Shown here: positions 9,078 to 18,641 of the stretch, piece after piece
How the letters are laid out: each line of letters begins with the position of its first letter
Numbering within the stretch: position 1 is the stretch's first letter
Assembly (NCBI GenBank): GCA_000436975.1
Contig: HG000339.1
Coordinates: forward strand, 23,238 to 87,237
Source: Clostridium sp. CAG:1000
GTDB lineage: Bacteria; Bacillota_I; Bacilli_A; RF39; UBA660
Direction of reading: 5' to 3'
Length of the DNA stretch: 64,000 nucleotides
Notes under the pieces: generated by a model
The model's database searches: none
The model's input: only the letters and a program-made list of their open reading frames with translations
Told to the model about the DNA's origin: nothing
Position numbers and translations under genes: made by a program

Positions 9078-10733
9078 CTATTCAAAATATCCATTTCCTA
9101 TAAATTCTCTTAATACGCTTGTTTGAGGTACATATTCACTAGGTATATTCAAGAAACATTTTAAGAAGTTTAATACTCTTATTGCCTCTTCATAATATAC
9201 TGAATCCGGGTTAATTGAATATAATAGTGGTTCTGCATATGTTCTTAATACGCCAACCTCATATGCAAGTGAAGTATTAATTATAATATCAGCAGTTCTT
9301 TGATATGGGTAAACATACTTTTCTTCACTCTTTCTCATACCCATCCAAGCATTTAATGTATCCTCAGCTGAATAACCTCTATGTTGATAATCTCTAACCA
9401 TTCTTCTTATAAATCTTATATCAATTGTTGATATGTGATTATGCCTATCAAGCCCAATTGGAGTAAATGGACTAATGTATACTTTTAATTTATTTTTCTT
9501 ATCAATAGATGAATTTAATTTTTCATTTATTGCATGAAGCCCTTCAACTATAATAATTTGATTTTCTTTCAAACTTACAGGTTTACTTTTATATTCTTTC
9601 TCACCTGTAATAAAATTATACTTAGGCATAACTACTTCTTTACCATTTAATAAACTCTTAAGTTGTAAATTAAATAATTTCATATCAATTGCATCAATTA
9701 TTTCATACTCATAACTACCATCTTCTTTTCTTGGAGTGTCTTTTCTCTCGACAAAATAATCATCAGTTGATATTACAAAAGTATCTTTTCCTTTAGATTT
9801 TAAATATAAAGCAAGCTTTTTAGATGTAGTTGTTTTCCCGCTTGAAGAAGGGCCTGATATAAAGACTACCTTAATATGTTTGTTGTTCACTATTTTAGTA
9901 GCAAGAGTTTCCATATTTTGATCATACAATATTTCATTTGTTTGAATGAAGTCAGCTATTTTACCATCAGTAATAATTTTATTAATATCTCCTGCATATC
10001 TAACTCCCATAGATAACAGCTTCTTTTCATAAGTTGTAAATGCATTCATAACAAGAGGAGAAGGAGTATAAGAAGGCAAACTATTTTCAATTGGATAACT
10101 TATTGCTATTCCATTTGGTGATATATAAGTTAAATCAAATCTACTAAGTATTTTTGTACTAGCTGGCATAAGAAAATAGAAATAGTTATATGTATCCCCT
10201 AATTCATACATAGTTACAGAGTCATTAGTCATATATTTATAATTTAATGATTTTTCTGTTTCTTTAAAACTATTAACATAATCTATCGCATCACTTCTAG
10301 AAACACTAATGTGTTTTATTTCCATGTCACTAGCAATAATTTCTTTCATTTTTTTCTTTATTGCTTTGACTGTAAACGCATCAACTTTTTTATTAATCTT
10401 AATTTCACTATATATAGACTTATCAATTGAATGTTTAATATTTACAATCGCATTATCACCATATAATTCTTTAACCGCCAAAATATACACATATTTTAAA
10501 CCTTTTATGTATATTTGTCTTCCAATTCTATCACTAATTCTTATATACTTTACATTAGAGTCTTCAATCAACTCAAAATCAGTCGCAACGCAAACTCCAT
10601 TAATTCTAAGTGCTATAACTTGATCATTTTGATTAATTAATTTAAGTACGTCCTTTACTTCTGTACCTTTATCAACCTCTAAAACACTACCATCCTCAAA
10701 TGTTAACTTAACTTTATTATTCACAACTATCAA
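9078..10733 (-). CDS. TGS-domain nucleoside (uridine-type) kinase
   Basis: There are 551 residues. An N-terminal TGS domain and a threonyl-tRNA-synthetase-like editing-type region occupy about 1-220, and a P-loop kinase of the uridine kinase/phosphoribulokinase fold follows. The Walker A is SGPSSSGKTTTSKKLA near 292. FVISTDDYFVERKDTPR, IIVEGLHAIN and the lid RFIRRMVRDYQHRGYSAEDT are also visible. This fused architecture is common in Firmicutes and is annotated as nucleoside kinase. It divides upstream from clpP with a 95-nt intergenic region. Confidence 0.9.
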   Translation of the reverse strand: MIVVNNKVKLTFEDGSVLEVDKGTEVKDVLKLINQNDQVIALRINGVCVATDFELIEDSNVKYIRISDRIGRQIYIKGLKYVYILAVKELYGDNAIVNIKHSIDKSIYSEIKINKKVDAFTVKAIKKKMKEIIASDMEIKHISVSRSDAIDYVNSFKETEKSLNYKYMTNDSVTMYELGDTYNYFYFLMPASTKILSRFDLTYISPNGIAISYPIENSLPSYTPSPLVMNAFTTYEKKLLSMGVRYAGDINKIITDGKIADFIQTNEILYDQNMETLATKIVNNKHIKVVFISGPSSSGKTTTSKKLALYLKSKGKDTFVISTDDYFVERKDTPRKEDGSYEYEIIDAIDMKLFNLQLKSLLNGKEVVMPKYNFITGEKEYKSKPVSLKENQIIIVEGLHAINEKLNSSIDKKNKLKVYISPFTPIGLDRHNHISTIDIRFIRRMVRDYQHRGYSAEDTLNAWMGMRKSEEKYVYPYQRTADIIINTSLAYEVGVLRTYAEPLLYSINPDSVYYEEAIRVLNFLKCFLNIPSEYVPQTSVLREFIGNGYFE

Positions 10734-10828
10734 CCTCTTATTATTATGATACTAATATCATATCAAAAATTCATTATTTTGTGAATATTTATTCATTATT
10801 TTATTAAAATATAACTAGGAGGAATATA

Positions 10829-11395
10829 ATGCATATACCATATATTGTAGAAAAGTATGATGGAAGTGAAAAAGTATTCGATTTATATTCAAAATTATTA
10901 TTAGAAAGAATTATATTCATAGAAGGGGAAATAAACGATAAAACAGCAAACATTATAACAGCGGAACTTTTATATTTAGATTCTTTAAATAGTGATGATA
11001 TTTATATTTATATAAATTCACCAGGGGGAAGCATAACAGCAGGATTTGCTATATATGATACTATGAACTACGTAAAAAGTGATATAGTTACAATAGGTAT
11101 CGGAATGTGCGCTTCAATGGCAGCTTTTTTACTATCAAGTGGTACAAAAGGTAAAAGATCTGCTCTTAAAAATACAGAAGTAATGATACATCAACCACTA
11201 GGTGGCATTAATGGACAAGCAACAGAAATCCAAATCGCCGCAGAAAGAATATTAAAATTAAAAGATAGAATAAATAAAATTCTTTCAAAAAATACAAAAA
11301 AACCTCTCTCAAAAGTCAAAAAAGACACAGAAAGAGATCACTTTTTAAACTCAGAAGAAGCATTAAACTATGGAATCATAGATAATATTATCTAA
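10829..11395 (+). CDS. clpP: ATP-dependent Clp protease proteolytic subunit
   Basis: A serine peptidase of 188 residues that forms tetradecameric barrels with ClpX/ClpC. The triad is visible: Ser96 in GMCASMAA, His121 in MIHQPLGG and Asp170 in TERDHFL. It is among the few plus-strand genes here, with an AGGAGGA ribosome site. No CtsR heptamer operator is recognisable upstream. Its stop overlaps the whiA stop by 4 nt in a tail-to-tail arrangement. A clpC-like gene starts at the right end of the window. It is slightly shorter at the N-terminus than typical forms. Confidence 0.95.
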   Translation: MHIPYIVEKYDGSEKVFDLYSKLLLERIIFIEGEINDKTANIITAELLYLDSLNSDDIYIYINSPGGSITAGFAIYDTMNYVKSDIVTIGIGMCASMAAFLLSSGTKGKRSALKNTEVMIHQPLGGINGQATEIQIAAERILKLKDRINKILSKNTKKPLSKVKKDTERDHFLNSEEALNYGIIDNII

Positions 11396-12315
11396 CCACC
11401 GATATTCTCTATTATTTCTTTTATTTTTCTAAATCTATGATTAATACAACTTTTACTAATAGGTTTTTCAGTTTCACTACTTATTATTTCTGCTAGCTCA
11501 GCCATTGAACTTTCAGGATACTTTTCTTTATAAAAACAAATTTCTTTAATTTTATCATCAAGAAGGTCTATATCAATCAAACCCTTAAGTTTTGCTATTA
11601 ATTTTAGTTGTTCATTACTGGCTTGAATACTCTTATCAACATTTGCCTGCTCACAATTATTTAAACGATTAGTCATATTTTTATGATCCCTGTATATTCT
11701 TATATCTTCAAAGTAGAAAAGAGCATTAGTGGCATTAAGCATTTTAATAAAATCACTTATTCTCTCAGCTTCTTTAATATATACCATATAATTTTTATCA
11801 CGCTTTATTAATTTACTCTTAAAATGCATTTCATTTAACAAGTTATTAACATACTCTGCAGTATTATAATTAGATATTACAAACTCACAATGATATCTAC
11901 TAGTTTTAGGATCATTTATACTACCACACATTAAAAAGACTCCTCTTAAATATGATTGCTTATCACGAATGTCATCCACTAAATATAATGAAGGAACATA
12001 AATTCTTTCATTATTTTTTATTATACACAGATCATTAAGTATCAAATCCACCTTATCTCCAACTATTAATACAATAAGTTTATTGCCTCTAAGTGTATTA
12101 ACCTCTCCTGTATCCATTTTAATATCAACATGATATATTTCTTTTAATAGTTTATATATTCTTTTAGCTACACTTGCATTTTCAGTATATATTTCAAATT
12201 TATTATCTTCTATTTTAACTGAAATATTTAGAATTCCGGATAATTCAGCCATATTTTCAGATAAACTATATATATCATTACTAATTTCTGTTTTAATTTT
12301 ACTTGTAAAAGACAT
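11392..12315 (-). CDS. whiA: DNA-binding protein WhiA
   Basis: A conserved Gram-positive regulator linked to cell division and, in streptomycetes, sporulation. I place the start at [11 protein letters not shown], which matches the family N-terminus and has GGTGA a few bases upstream; the frame opens five codons earlier. The N-terminal part is the degenerate LAGLIDADG-like fold ([25 protein letters not shown]), and the C-terminal part is an HTH ([26 protein letters not shown]). Of the usual yvcJ-yvcK-whiA trio only whiA is here. Confidence 0.95.
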   Translation of the reverse strand: MSFTSKIKTEISNDIYSLSENMAELSGILNISVKIEDNKFEIYTENASVAKRIYKLLKEIYHVDIKMDTGEVNTLRGNKLIVLIVGDKVDLILNDLCIIKNNERIYVPSLYLVDDIRDKQSYLRGVFLMCGSINDPKTSRYHCEFVISNYNTAEYVNNLLNEMHFKSKLIKRDKNYMVYIKEAERISDFIKMLNATNALFYFEDIRIYRDHKNMTNRLNNCEQANVDKSIQASNEQLKLIAKLKGLIDIDLLDDKIKEICFYKEKYPESSMAELAEIISSETEKPISKSCINHRFRKIKEIIENIGG

Positions 12316-12385
12316 ACGAATCACCAACATAATTATAATTTAAAAACAGAAAAAACACAAATAAAAAGATATAAATTAATATATC

Positions 12386-13555
12386 TTAATATCTAGAAGT
12401 AAATCTTTTGCCCTTTGCAGGAAATGAAACATAGTTTCTTGGTTGAAGGTAACTATTTTCCTTCATAATAGAGAAATGCAAATGAGGGCCAGTAGTACAA
12501 TAATCATAACTCTCACCACCACCACTACCTGCAATTACTGTATTAACAGTTACATAGTCCCCTAAATTAACCTTAATTGTATGTACATGCATATAGACTG
12601 TTACGAATTCTTTACCATTAACTAAATGTTTTACATATATTTTATTTCCACCGCAACTCGAACCTGCTATATTAGGATTTTTAACTCTAGCAATTTTAGT
12701 AACAACTCCATTAGCTGCTGGATATACATTAGTACCAATAGGGACGCCTAAATCTATCCCACTATGAAGCGTCCAAATATGTCTAGTTGGGTGATATCTC
12801 ATACCAAATTCACTAGTAACCGTTGCTTTAACAAGAGGCCTTATAAATCCGGTTGAAGAAGGTACTTTCAAACAAACATTAATATCGGTGTCCTCACTAC
12901 ATCCATTATTTTTAAATTCCTTTTTAAAGTACTCATATTGTTTTTTACTTGCATCCATATCTTCTTCAATATCTACATGCTCATCAACCAATTGATTTAA
13001 TGAAACATTGGCACTGTTAAGCAAGTTATTTAACTTATCCATTTCTTTTTCAGAATCTTCTATTTGCTTAGCAAGTTTTTTTTGAAGTTGCTTATTCTCT
13101 TCTATCTTTTTATACATATCATCAATAAGCTCATCATTATACTTAGTAAGTTGTTCAACTATTGCTGAACGATATATGAAATCTGTAAATGAAGTTGCTT
13201 CAAATATATACTCTAAATATACATTGTCCCCTTCGGAAATCTGCATAAAAGAAAGTAAATTATCTATTTCTTTTTTCTTTTCTTCTATTTCTTTATTTAA
13301 TTCTTCAATCTTTGCTTTTGAGTTCTCTATATCTTTTTGATATTTTGCTATGTTATTACCAACATTTCCAATGTCACCTTGAAGACTATTTATTTTTGAC
13401 TTAGCCTCAGCTTGTTTATTTTTAGAATTGTTATATTTAGCCAAATCTTTTTCGTATTGTATTCTATAATCTTTAAGAGATATTGCAGCAACATTATTAA
13501 CAAGCATAAAGAATGAAAAAGCACAAAGAATTATTCTACTAACTTTCTTCATCAT
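12386..13555 (-). CDS. Murein hydrolase activator / M23 peptidase with coiled coil (PcsB/CwlO/EnvC-like)
   Basis: There are 389 residues. A signal peptide (about 1-24, ending LVNNVAA) leads into long coiled coils at about 30-215, rich in Lys/Glu heptads. A C-terminal LytM/M23 domain follows at about 245-385. The zinc ligands are present (HSGIDLG and HLHFSI, plus YMHVHTI), so it is probably an active DD-endopeptidase. It overlaps ftsX by 4 nt. In Firmicutes FtsEX activates exactly such coiled-coil hydrolases at division or elongation sites, so this is the likely effector of the adjacent transporter-like complex. The stop codon lies at the base of an AT-rich hairpin ending in TTTTT. Confidence 0.93.
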   Translation of the reverse strand: MMKKVSRIILCAFSFFMLVNNVAAISLKDYRIQYEKDLAKYNNSKNKQAEAKSKINSLQGDIGNVGNNIAKYQKDIENSKAKIEELNKEIEEKKKEIDNLLSFMQISEGDNVYLEYIFEATSFTDFIYRSAIVEQLTKYNDELIDDMYKKIEENKQLQKKLAKQIEDSEKEMDKLNNLLNSANVSLNQLVDEHVDIEEDMDASKKQYEYFKKEFKNNGCSEDTDINVCLKVPSSTGFIRPLVKATVTSEFGMRYHPTRHIWTLHSGIDLGVPIGTNVYPAANGVVTKIARVKNPNIAGSSCGGNKIYVKHLVNGKEFVTVYMHVHTIKVNLGDYVTVNTVIAGSGGGESYDYCTTGPHLHFSIMKENSYLQPRNYVSFPAKGKRFTSRY

Positions 13556-14472
13556 ACTTTCAAATATTTCCTTACAGCTCTAAAGCTACCAAATGCTCCA
13601 ACTACTACTGCCACCGCAATTATAACACCCATAACTTTATATACTATACTTGCAGGTGTTGCAAGCTTAATAATTGCTGTAAACAATTGGCCACCTAATT
13701 TATCATATAAATATTTATATCCATAACAACAAACGATAATCGGTAAAATAGAACCCAATATACCAAGAATAATACCTTCGAAAAAGAATGGTTGTCTAAT
13801 AAATGAATTACTAGCACCAACAAGTCTTCTTATTTCTATTTCTCTTCTTCTTGATTGAATAGTTATTTTGATAGTATTGCTGATTAAAAATGCTGTTACT
13901 AAAACCAAGGCAATTACTACTCCATAAGATATTTTCTTTACTATATCAAATATTTTAACAAGCTCTTCAACTGAACCTTCTCCATATTTAACAAGTGCAA
14001 CTTTTTCTATCTTCTTAATTTCAGATGCAGTATCACCTATTTTATTAATATCATCAACTTTTACTAAGTATGTATCTTGCAATGGATTTGTTTCTTTAGT
14101 ATATTCAGACATTATACTATTAAAAACCTCTGACTCCCCTTGCATATCTTTTCTTATTGACTCTTTTGAATTAAATTTAATTTCTTTAACATTATCAAGC
14201 TTATCTAGTTCAGTTCTTACTTTAGATAATTCTAAATCAGTAGCTTTTCTATCGATAAATACAACAATAGTCATATCACTTTCTATAGCACTAGTAAAAT
14301 GATTAACGTTATAAGAAAGCAGTATACTAAATCCAACTAATACCAAAGTAATTGTTATACATACAATACTAGCCATAGATAAAGAAAAGTTACGAAAAAC
14401 TCCCTTGAATGACTCATCAATATTTTTACCTAATATTCTAAATGCCTTCACTCTTATACTTTCCTTTCTCAC
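13552..14472 (-). CDS. ftsX: Cell division ABC-type membrane protein FtsX
   Basis: There are 306 residues with four membrane segments (about 27-50, 175-198, 225-248 and 275-300) and a large extracytoplasmic loop between the first two, which is the standard FtsX topology. The conserved cytoplasmic RRREIEIRRLVGASNSFIRQPF motif contacts FtsE. It overlaps ftsE upstream by 35 nt and the M23 hydrolase gene downstream. The complex transmits ATP hydrolysis by FtsE to the extracellular hydrolase. Confidence 0.96.
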   Translation of the reverse strand: MRKESIRVKAFRILGKNIDESFKGVFRNFSLSMASIVCITITLVLVGFSILLSYNVNHFTSAIESDMTIVVFIDRKATDLELSKVRTELDKLDNVKEIKFNSKESIRKDMQGESEVFNSIMSEYTKETNPLQDTYLVKVDDINKIGDTASEIKKIEKVALVKYGEGSVEELVKIFDIVKKISYGVVIALVLVTAFLISNTIKITIQSRRREIEIRRLVGASNSFIRQPFFFEGIILGILGSILPIIVCCYGYKYLYDKLGGQLFTAIIKLATPASIVYKVMGVIIAVAVVVGAFGSFRAVRKYLKV

Positions 14473-15136
14473 TATCTTTAGCTATTAAACCTTTTTCTAC
14501 AACTATTACTCTTTTTTTCATTTTATTTACTATATCTTTATCATGAGTAGCCATTATAATAGTAGTTCCTAAGTCTTTATTAATGCTATCTATTACTTTC
14601 ATAATCTCCATTGAAGTTTCTGGATCCAAATTACCAGTTGGTTCATCACAAATGAGCACTTTCGGTTCATTGACAATTGCTCTTGCAATTGAAACCCTTT
14701 GTTGTTCACCACCAGAAAGTTCATCAGGAAAACTTCTTAATTTATCTTTTAGTCCAACCTGTTCTACAGCTTTAATAACTCTTTTCCTTATGTCAGATTC
14801 TTTATATCCATATATCTCAAGAGCAAAAGCTACATTTTCATATACTGTTTTCTTAGGTAACAACTTGTAATCTTGAAACACAATACCAAGTTTTCTTCTA
14901 ATTTTATATACTTTTCTATTTTTAAGTTTAGAAACATTTACTCCACCAACATATACATCCCCTTTAGTTGGTTTTTCTTGTCTATATAATAATTTAATTA
15001 ATGTTGACTTCCCGCTTCCTGATGCCCCTATAACAAATATAAATTCTCCCTTAGATATTTGCAAATTAACATCACATAAAGCAGTTACTCCATTAGGATA
15101 TCTCTTACTAACATCTCTTAATTCTATTAATTGCAT
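14438..15136 (-). CDS. ftsE: Cell division ATP-binding protein FtsE
   Basis: An ABC ATPase of 232 residues. Walker A is GASGSGKST, the Q-loop is VFQDYKLLPKKTVYENV (the FtsE-typical sequence), the signature is LSGGEQQR, Walker B is VLICDEPTGNLDP, and the switch His is in ATHD. An AGGAGGAG ribosome site precedes the ATG. It is first gene of the ftsE-ftsX-hydrolase operon. Confidence 0.97.
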   Translation of the reverse strand: MQLIELRDVSKRYPNGVTALCDVNLQISKGEFIFVIGASGSGKSTLIKLLYRQEKPTKGDVYVGGVNVSKLKNRKVYKIRRKLGIVFQDYKLLPKKTVYENVAFALEIYGYKESDIRKRVIKAVEQVGLKDKLRSFPDELSGGEQQRVSIARAIVNEPKVLICDEPTGNLDPETSMEIMKVIDSINKDLGTTIIMATHDKDIVNKMKKRVIVVEKGLIAKDSEKGKYKSEGI

Positions 15137-15164
15137 AACTCCTCCTATAAATACTATAGATTAT

Positions 15165-16067
15165 TTAAAAAACAATTTTTTCTTTTTTAGTGCCACCAAG
15201 CACTTCATAGCAATCACTTACCACAATAAATGCTGTGTCATCTATTTCTTTAATTGCACTCTTTAAAAATGAATATTTTTCAGTTGGAACAACACACATA
15301 AGAACCTTTTGTCTTTTATTTGTATATGCTCCCTTACTATATAATTCAGTAACACCACTTTCAATAATATCTAATATGAATGCAACAACCTCTTCTTCCT
15401 TAGAAGTTTGAATATAAAACATTTTAGAATCACTTATTCCTATTAACACCTTATCAACAATGTAAGTCGAAATAAATGAGATAATAATACCATACATGAT
15501 AGATGTATATCCAAACACTATACCGCCTATTCCAATAATAATAAATGCAATACATCTAAGTATTTTACCAAGAGGCATTTTCTTATATTTCTGTATTATT
15601 AATGCAAGTATACTATTTCCGCCAGTATTAAACCCTGCTTTATAAACTAAACTTTCTCCAAAGCCTCCACATACACCAGCAGCTAGTACATACAATAAAA
15701 TATTATCAAATGAGAAATTAATTAAATGTGGAATCCCTTCAGTAGCATATAAAAATAATGTATATATAAGTGCTCCAACCGCACTCATTAAAGAATCTTT
15801 AAATCCAAGTGTAAAGAAACTGGCAGTAATACATATCAAATTAGCCATTAATATTACGGTACTTACATCAATACCACATAATTTGTTAAGAACAATACCT
15901 ATACCACCAAATCCGCCTGATATAAAATTATTAGGTACAAAAAATAAATTAAACGATAGTGCTGAAATAAAACAACCAACTACCAAAAGTATACTTCTAG
16001 TAGCTTGCTCTTTTTTTAGTACCCTTCTTTGAATTTTCTCATTATTTCTTTTTCTAAATAACCACAT
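15165..16067 (-). CDS. YitT family membrane protein (DUF161/DUF2179)
   Basis: There are five or six membrane helices in the first 200 residues and a cytoplasmic DUF2179 domain after them (SKMFYIQTSKEEEVVAFILD...GAYTNKRQKVLMCVVP...DTAFIVVSDCYEVLGG). The glycine-rich FISGGFGGIGIVLNK and NTGGNSILA stretches are typical. Function is unknown in the family. I chose MWLFRKRN, with GGAG nine bases upstream. An earlier in-frame ATG (16082) lies only 5 nt from a TGTTATAAT box and could be a leaderless start. Confidence 0.85.
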   Translation of the reverse strand: MWLFRKRNNEKIQRRVLKKEQATRSILLVVGCFISALSFNLFFVPNNFISGGFGGIGIVLNKLCGIDVSTVILMANLICITASFFTLGFKDSLMSAVGALIYTLFLYATEGIPHLINFSFDNILLYVLAAGVCGGFGESLVYKAGFNTGGNSILALIIQKYKKMPLGKILRCIAFIIIGIGGIVFGYTSIMYGIIISFISTYIVDKVLIGISDSKMFYIQTSKEEEVVAFILDIIESGVTELYSKGAYTNKRQKVLMCVVPTEKYSFLKSAIKEIDDTAFIVVSDCYEVLGGTKKEKIVF

Positions 16068-16161
16068 AATATTCTTCTCCATTATCAATTATAACAAATA
16101 TAGGATATTTTTTCTATTGTTTTAAAATTAATTTCACAAAAGTGTAAATAAAAAAGAATAT

Positions 16162-17229
16162 TTAACATTGACGTAAATACGCAAGTAAAAATTCTTTTAT
16201 ATCACCATCTAACACTTGGCTAATATTGGATGTTTCATAATTAGTTCTAGTATCCTTAACTAATGTATATGGACACATTACATAACTTCTTATTGCACTA
16301 CCAAAATTAACATCCATTACATTTCCTTTTAAATCCTTGATTTTTTCATTAAATTCTTTTAATTTTAATATATATAGTTTATTTTTTAACATTTCCATAG
16401 CTCTTTGCTTATTTTGAATTTGACTTCGCTCTAATTGGCACGATGTTACTATTCCAGTAGGTATATGAGTTATTCTAACAGCTGAGTCTGTTGTATTAAC
16501 ACCTTGCCCACCACAACCACTAGATCTATATACATCTATTCTTAAATCACTTTCATTTATTTCTACATCTAAATTTTTATTTATTTGTGGCGTTACTAAT
16601 ACGCTAGCAAATGAAGTGTGTCTTCTAGAATTACTATCAAAAGGACTTATTCTAACAAGACGATGTACCCCAGTTTCTCCCTTTAAGTAACCGAAAGGAT
16701 AATAACCTTTAACAAGTATAGTCACTCCTTTTATACCAACTTCTTCACCATCTTGCCTACTTATTTCTTCATAAGTATAACCATTCTTTTCAAAGTATCT
16801 TATATACATCCTATATAACATGCTAGCCCAATCATTACTTTCCGTACCACCTGCGCCAGAGTGTATTTCCATATAGCAATTAGAGGAATCAAACTCACCA
16901 TTTAATATAGTTGATATTTTAAGATTCTCAATATCACTATTAAGTTTATCAAGCTCACTATCAACATAATCAATGTCAATTGATGCCATTTCTATCAAAG
17001 TATCAATATTTTCTTTAATACTAGAATATTCATCGATAATTTTTCTAAGTGACTTATATTCATTTAATATATCTTTAGTATTTTTAACATTAGTCCAAAA
17101 GTCAGGTCTATTTATTATGGCATCAAGCTCCCTAAGTCTATTTTCTTTTTCGAATATGTTAAGTTTACTCCCAATATCCTCTAACGTGTTTTTATACTCA
17201 TTTAATTTTTTAATAATATCTTTTTCCAT
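16162..17229 (-). CDS. prfB: Peptide chain release factor 2
   Basis: There are 355 residues. It carries the RF2 specificity tripeptide SPF (RISPFDSNSRRHTSF) for UAA/UGA and the catalytic GGQ loop (SSGCGGQGVNTTDSAVR). The reading frame is continuous from the ATG, so the programmed +1 frameshift that autoregulates prfB in many bacteria is absent. The N-terminus is also shorter than the Bacillus form. A TGATATAAT promoter box sits 6 nt before the ATG with no ribosome site, suggesting a leaderless mRNA. prfB usually follows secA in Firmicutes; here 23.5 kb of accessory DNA and a few small genes separate them. Confidence 0.97.
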   Translation of the reverse strand: MEKDIIKKLNEYKNTLEDIGSKLNIFEKENRLRELDAIINRPDFWTNVKNTKDILNEYKSLRKIIDEYSSIKENIDTLIEMASIDIDYVDSELDKLNSDIENLKISTILNGEFDSSNCYMEIHSGAGGTESNDWASMLYRMYIRYFEKNGYTYEEISRQDGEEVGIKGVTILVKGYYPFGYLKGETGVHRLVRISPFDSNSRRHTSFASVLVTPQINKNLDVEINESDLRIDVYRSSGCGGQGVNTTDSAVRITHIPTGIVTSCQLERSQIQNKQRAMEMLKNKLYILKLKEFNEKIKDLKGNVMDVNFGSAIRSYVMCPYTLVKDTRTNYETSNISQVLDGDIKEFLLAYLRQC

Positions 17230-17244
17230 ATGTAAATTATATCA
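17230..17244 (-). promoter_or_regulatory. Extended -10 promoter placing transcription start at the prfB ATG
   Basis: On the minus strand TGATATAAT is followed by only six bases (TTACAT-type) before the initiator ATG, and no Shine-Dalgarno sequence is present. At the usual distance, transcription would start on the A of ATG, giving a leaderless message. Confidence 0.55.
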
Positions 17245-17259
17245 AATAAAAAAGAACTT

Positions 17260-17736
17260 TTAAAGGTTCTTATCTAAATAAATATCTTTGCTATTTTTAT
17301 GATTATTCTTAATCAACTTAAGTATTTCATCATTATAACTCTCATCATATCCAATATAATATTTATCCTCAATTATTGTTAAAGGTATTCCACTATCCTT
17401 TGAAATATTTAACTTATCTTTAAATTCATTCATTATTTTTTGATTTTCTTCACTATTCCATACCTCAAATCCGTATACATGAATCTTATCATAATATTTA
17501 GGCGCAATTCTATTTAAAAACTTCCACTCTTCTTCACAATGAGGACATCCTTTTCCCCAAAATAAATATATGTTTAATTTATTTTCATCGTAAACCACGT
17601 CAGTTAGTTTACTATTCATTGTAATAGTACTCTTAATTTTATTTTCATTCATTTTATTTGATATATTTATAAGTACTATAAATAATATAAATATAAAAGT
17701 AATAAGACTAATTATTAGTATTTTCTTCTTGTTCAT
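17260..17736 (-). CDS. Membrane-anchored thioredoxin-fold protein (CPHC)
   Basis: There are 158 residues. An N-terminal membrane helix (about 5-25) precedes a thioredoxin-like domain with NIYLFWGKGCPHCEEEW, where CxxC is CPHC, and the cis-proline loop DSGIPLTII. I infer an extracytoplasmic thiol-disulfide role; the partner is unknown. It overlaps the upstream 206-residue membrane protein gene by 29 nt, so the two form one unit. Confidence 0.75.
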   Translation of the reverse strand: MNKKKILIISLITFIFILFIVLINISNKMNENKIKSTITMNSKLTDVVYDENKLNIYLFWGKGCPHCEEEWKFLNRIAPKYYDKIHVYGFEVWNSEENQKIMNEFKDKLNISKDSGIPLTIIEDKYYIGYDESYNDEILKLIKNNHKNSKDIYLDKNL

Positions 17737-18328
17737 TATTTCCTCCTAACGACATTCCATTTAATATATTAGCTAACTCTAAATATTCATCTGATAAACA
17801 ATACTCTCTTTCACAATTACCATAATTAATTCTATAGCAATTATTAAGCTTAATAACTCTATTTATTTTATATATTGAGTATTTAGAATTATTCTTGATT
17901 TTAGAGAAATCTCCATTGCTTATAAATTCAAGTAAACTCTTTCTCTTAATATATTCATTTATTTCATAAAACAGTATTAAAAGTCCAATTATAAACCAGC
18001 CTATTAACTCAAGATTCAAAAAATATAAAACAACTAAAGAAATACCCTCTATCAAAATTATATTCTTAATATTCGGTAAAACAATATACAAATCATTCTC
18101 ACTATAGACGATTACATCCCTTAGATATTCTTTATTGTTATCTTTATTTTTTATATAAATTTGATATGCAAATACACATACTAATATAATACACATTATT
18201 TTAAATAACAAACTAAATCCCAAAAACAAACTAAATGCACACATAAATATTATAATGTACGAAACCATATCAGCACGACTAATTTCATAATTTTTCTTTT
18301 TATAAAACATTTTACTCATACCTATCAC
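17708..18328 (-). CDS. Four-helix membrane protein, function unknown
   Basis: There are 206 residues with two pairs of membrane helices (about 20-55 and 88-123) and a soluble C-terminal tail of about 75 residues containing a Cys-rich spot (NCYRINYGNCEREYC). I recognise no family. The longest frame begins with GTG exactly 6 nt downstream of a TGTTATAAT box, which would be leaderless. In-frame ATG codons 3 and 6 codons later are alternatives. It is coupled to the thioredoxin-fold gene, so it may be its substrate or partner. Confidence 0.6.
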   Translation of the reverse strand: MIGMSKMFYKKKNYEISRADMVSYIIIFMCAFSLFLGFSLLFKIMCIILVCVFAYQIYIKNKDNNKEYLRDVIVYSENDLYIVLPNIKNIILIEGISLVVLYFLNLELIGWFIIGLLILFYEINEYIKRKSLLEFISNGDFSKIKNNSKYSIYKINRVIKLNNCYRINYGNCEREYCLSDEYLELANILNGMSLGGNNEQEENTNN

Positions 18329-18641
18329 AACATAATTATAACATTATTGGTACTGAAAAAGTCCATTTTTTATGAACTTTACATTATATATTTTTCATAT
18401 TTGTTCGGTGTATTATCCTAAATGCATAAGTATCACTATACTTTATCAATTTATTCAAAAGGAAATTAATATATTTTTTTCATAAATTGCTACCATTTGA
18501 TTTTAAGTTTTAACTGTTCTATTTCTTATTTTTTTATCATTTCCCATACTAGATTGATTAATTTGCTAATACTTTTCTGAATTTTTTGACATAGTTTCTT
18601 CATTTAGCAGTATCAGTCAAATCATTTATATTACATAAAAA
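18329..18641. other. Non-coding stretch with decayed reading frames
   Basis: There is no convincing gene in 313 nt. The right part carries only short minus-strand frames interrupted by several stops (for example a 25-codon ATG frame starting MKKLCQKIQKS), which could be remnants of a lost gene. The left end holds the promoter box of the neighbouring membrane protein gene. Confidence 0.4.

Noticed and set aside
12370..12400. An ATTAAGATAT match after the M23 hydrolase gene, as a twelfth recurrent site
   Set aside because: It lacks CG-containing arms and is explained by an AT-rich hairpin (AAGATATA / TATATCTT) at the stop codon.
16162..17229. Programmed +1 frameshift in prfB
   Set aside because: The frame is continuous from ATG through GGQ, with no in-frame UGA and no slippery CUU UGA near the start.
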